24,841 bases of DNA, taken from contig DBMI01000008.1 of NCBI GenBank assembly GCA_002298165.1, forward strand, positions 1-24,841, given 5' to 3'. The first letter of the stretch is position 1; the number at the start of each line of letters is the position of its first letter. The stretch comes from Desulfarculales bacterium UBA702. Its GTDB lineage: Bacteria > Desulfobacterota > Syntrophobacteria > Syntrophobacterales > Syntrophobacteraceae. Below, piece by piece: positions 24,395-24,841 of this stretch. The notes beneath the pieces were generated by a model. It was not told the DNA's origin. It saw nothing but the letters and a program-made list of their open reading frames with translations, and made no database searches. The translations under genes were made by a program, and so were the position numbers.

Positions 24395-24703
24395 GAGATT
24401 TCACGACAGGTGGGTTCAGGAATGAAGGTATTCAGGTTTTAAGCGCTGAATGCCCGCAGAAATCATGGTTGTGGCGTGGTCTCCCGACCGCGCCACCCGT
24501 TCGACCGAAGGTCTCCATCTCTTTGGGTATTAACCGTATCGTTCTGCGATAACCTTGCTGAATTAAAGGCAGCATTTGGATTCGATGTCTTCCATTGGTG
24601 GGACAGGGCTGGAGACCTTCGGTCGGCGTGGCCGGCAAGGTCGGGAGACCTTGCCGCAACCGAGGGCGGGGGCTGGACTACTTTGAACGCACAACCCTCA
24701 ATT
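24395..24703. other. Intergenic region with a long inverted repeat
   Basis: This 309-bp gap lies between the 3' ends of the radical SAM gene and the Fis-HTH regulator, which converge. It is mostly occupied by the inverted repeat at 24467-24661. No gene is called in it; a minus-strand frame at 24432-24659 simply reads through the repeat. Confidence 0.6.
24467..24661. repeat. Imperfect inverted repeat, arms about 50 bp
   Basis: The left arm (24467-24516) and right arm (24611-24661) face each other across a 94-bp spacer. Two blocks are perfect: GGTCTCCCGACC at 24478-24489 with 24639-24650, and GACCGAAGGTCTCC at 24503-24516 with 24611-24624. The middle 13-14 bp differ, and the outer 10 bp are similar with a few mismatches. 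This looks like two oppositely oriented copies of one dispersed repeat, or a short MITE-like element. No transposase is nearby. Confidence 0.7.
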
Positions 24704-24841
24704 TCACGCGAAATCTATCTGCTTTTTTTTCATTTTCTCGATGAGGGTGGTCCTGTTGAGACCGAGGAGCTTGGCAGCCTTGTTCTTTACCCCTCCGGCT
24801 CTTTGCAGGGCATCAAGTATCAGGCGGTTTTCGAGTTCGTC
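24704..24841 (-). CDS. C-terminus of a Fis-HTH regulator, probably sigma-54 activator (partial)
   Basis: Only the last 45 residues and the TGA stop are in the window; the rest lies beyond the right edge. They read DELENRLILDALQRAGG, then VKNKAAKLLGLNRTTLIEKM and KKKQIDFA. This is a Fis-type helix-turn-helix, the DNA-binding tail of NtrC-family sigma-54-dependent activators (ENRLILDAL...GNKxxAAxLLGLNRTTLxEK). The AAA+ and receiver domains cannot be seen, so its signal is unknown. The gene converges with the radical SAM gene. Confidence 0.85.
   Translation of the reverse strand, partial: DELENRLILDALQRAGGVKNKAAKLLGLNRTTLIEKMKKKQIDFA

Noticed and set aside
24432..24659. Minus-strand frame of 75 codons
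   Set aside because: It is produced by the inverted repeat and has no ribosome-binding site.

Overview
The window looks like chromosome of an anaerobic, Gram-negative bacterium, most likely a deltaproteobacterium (Desulfobacterota, Syntrophobacter- or Geobacter-like). The reasons are a moderately high GC content, good Shine-Dalgarno sequences, an AMP-forming phenylacetate-CoA ligase next to an ACT-domain protein and a branched-chain-type ABC transporter, a PocR-type sensor kinase, and the Fis-type tail of a sigma-54 activator. The taxonomic guess is inference from gene content. No rRNA, tRNA, CRISPR array, transposase or phage gene was seen.

Layout. 1-1649 (minus): secreted FecR/DUF6600 protein, C-terminus outside the window. 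2093-2368 (plus): small lipoprotein. 2394-4405 (minus): DUF2283 protein and a PocR-PAS histidine kinase. 4406-4913: non-coding, with nested palindromes. 4914-12313 (minus): glgE, treS-maltokinase fusion and glgB, which make up the GlgE route from trehalose to branched alpha-glucan. Trehalose is isomerised to maltose (TreS domain), phosphorylated to maltose-1-phosphate (maltokinase domain), polymerised (GlgE) and branched (GlgB). 12660-15030 (plus): an SPFH (stomatin/prohibitin-like) protein with three C-terminal zinc ribbons, overlapped by an uncharacterised protein with two zinc ribbons. 15087-22144 (minus): an apparent operon of paaK, a double-ACT protein, livK, livH, a small cupin, livM, livG and livF. 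22886-24394 (plus): radical SAM protein with a B12-binding-like N-terminus. 24704-24841 (minus): last 45 residues of a Fis-HTH regulator.

How the genes work together. The paaK operon probably imports a carboxylate or amino-acid-derived compound and activates an aryl acid as its CoA thioester. The ACT protein is a plausible effector sensor. The most interesting non-coding signal lies just upstream of paaK. From about 22400 down to 22145 the minus strand shows a -35-like TTGACA, a structured leader with a 14-bp stem that pairs fully only as minus-strand RNA, a mutually exclusive hairpin, and an intrinsic terminator ending about 40 nt before the paaK start. The 5' strand of the first stem can also pair with the 3' arm of the terminator. 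This is the layout of a transcription attenuator or riboswitch, and I do not recognise the class.

Other structure. Palindromes follow the ACT gene, livK and livH. The one after livK shares its arms with a palindrome at 4749-4777, which suggests a dispersed repeat family. A long imperfect inverted repeat sits at 24467-24661. An intrinsic terminator at 22763-22819 on the plus strand has no gene in front of it.
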